This document shows positions 63,596-64,000 of a stretch of DNA of 64,000 bases, piece by piece. The notes under the pieces are model-generated. The model made no database searches. It was not told the DNA's origin and saw only the letters and a list, made by a program, of their open reading frames with translations. Within the stretch, counting starts at the first letter, position 1; each line of letters starts with the position of its first letter. Source of the stretch: Rhodospirillaceae bacterium (lineage in GTDB: Bacteria; Pseudomonadota; Alphaproteobacteria; UBA8366; Aestuariispiraceae); contig PAQY01000012.1 of the NCBI GenBank assembly GCA_002709955.1, positions 381,679-445,678 of the forward strand. Direction: 5' to 3'. The translations under genes and the position numbers were made by a program.

Positions 63596-64000
63596 TCACA
63601 GGCTGGCTGCAACCGCGATGCCTTCGGCGATGGCGCGTTTGGCGTCGACTTCGGTGGCCCGTTTCGCGCCGCCGATCAGATGGGTGGGAATTCCAGCCGC
63701 CTGTAAGGGGGCCAGCAGGGGGGTCTGGGAGGTCTGCCCGGCGCATAGGACAATGGTGTCGCAAGGAAGGGTTCGCTGCTGGGTGCCCGCCAGAATGGTT
63801 AATCCGTGATCGTCGATGCGTTGATAGACAACATCGGGGATCATCTCGACCTTGGCCTTTAACAGGCTCAGGCGATGCACCCAACCGGTCGTCTTGCCGG
63901 GGCCGATCCCCATCTTTCCGGATCGGCGCTGTAACAGTGTCACCTCCCGGACGGGTGGGGGATTGTCTGCGGCTTGATCGACGCCCCAGTCCCGCCTAAA
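63596..64000 (-). CDS. fadH: 2,4-Dienoyl-CoA reductase, C-terminal part (5' end outside window)
   Basis: The last 134 codons of an old-yellow-enzyme/FAD oxidoreductase, open to the right edge (F-R-R-D-W-G-V-D… at the boundary). Sequence VTLLQRRSGKMGIGPGKTTGWVHRLSLLKAKVEMIP, DTIVLCAGQ and HLIGGAKRATEVDAKRAIAEG matches the FadH C-terminus (NADP/FAD-binding region). It reduces 2,4-dienoyl-CoA during oxidation of unsaturated fatty acids and could serve the dienoyl-type intermediates of aromatic breakdown. The gene ends just before repeat cluster III. Confidence 0.9.
   Translation of the reverse strand, partial: FRRDWGVDQAADNPPPVREVTLLQRRSGKMGIGPGKTTGWVHRLSLLKAKVEMIPDVVYQRIDDHGLTILAGTQQRTLPCDTIVLCAGQTSQTPLLAPLQAAGIPTHLIGGAKRATEVDAKRAIAEGIAVAASL

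Noticed and set aside
1-64000. CRISPR arrays, prophage, transposases, tRNA and rRNA genes
   Set aside because: Looked for across the window; the tandem repeats have no CRISPR-like short repeat/unique spacer pattern and no such genes were found by eye. A tRNAscan/Infernal run would settle small RNAs.

Overview
This is a chromosomal window from an alphaproteobacterium, most likely a Rhodospirillales-type organism. The evidence is gene content and order: zapA–6S RNA–fau, yebC–ruvCAB–ybgC–tolQRAB–pal–cpoB–tilS–ftsH–glmM, cysS–cimA, an alphaproteobacterial-type S4 protein, and many single-domain regulators. Base composition looks mid-50s % GC by eye (not computed). Most of the window is core genome. 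Accessory character appears in a lower-GC glycosyltransferase/methyltransferase cluster (24.5–27.9 kb), the aromatic (box) genes near the right end, and three non-coding repeat clusters.

Layout. 1–5 kb: a partial unknown gene, an EamA permease and a tkt–gap operon, all on the minus strand. 5.1–7.5 kb: DUF4164, zapA, 6S RNA, fau and a YmdB-like phosphoesterase. 7.5–10.3 kb: a large exported/anchored unknown protein, an HPt protein and a CheY-like regulator, all minus. 10.5–24.5 kb: a long plus-strand run covering Holliday-junction processing (RuvABC), the Tol-Pal envelope machine, tRNA-Ile lysidine synthase, FtsH and a cyclase-like DUF3095 protein. 24.5–27.9 kb: methyltransferase, polytopic membrane protein and GT2 transferase, resembling a lipid-linked sugar modification module. 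28–34.3 kb: glmM, rpsD, an MFS permease, a repeat cluster, GST, Hsp20 and L31. 34.5–39.5 kb: a divergent polyamine/amine cluster with two glutamine-synthetase-like ligases and a flavin amine oxidase, then a PilZ protein. 39.5–43.6 kb: LysE exporter, alanine dehydrogenase with a divergent Lrp regulator, a DapA-like lyase and a free-methionine-sulfoxide-reductase-like GAF protein. 43.9–50.6 kb: cysS, cimA, class II aldolase, mtnA and a Kef-type antiporter. 50.8–54.5 kb: glnS and prfB (with a programmed +1 frameshift) and an RNase T2, minus strand. 54.7–58.9 kb: ugpBAEC. 59–62.2 kb: boxC and boxB. 62.3–63.6 kb: a ~305-bp tandem repeat array. 63.6–64 kb: the 3' end of fadH.

How it fits together. 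The organism appears to be an aerobic or facultative heterotroph. It imports glycerol-3-phosphate, handles polyamines and alanine, salvages the methylthioribose/5-deoxyribose skeleton through an MtnA–aldolase pair, and degrades benzoyl-CoA by the epoxide (box) route, feeding beta-oxidation (fadH lies next door). The least explained items are the tandem hairpins in the ald leader, the box promoter with its TGCA operator, the cyclase-like DUF3095 gene behind ftsH, the kinase-less HPt/receiver pair, the glycosyltransferase cluster and the modular palindromic repeats. No CRISPR array, prophage, transposase, rRNA or tRNA gene was seen.
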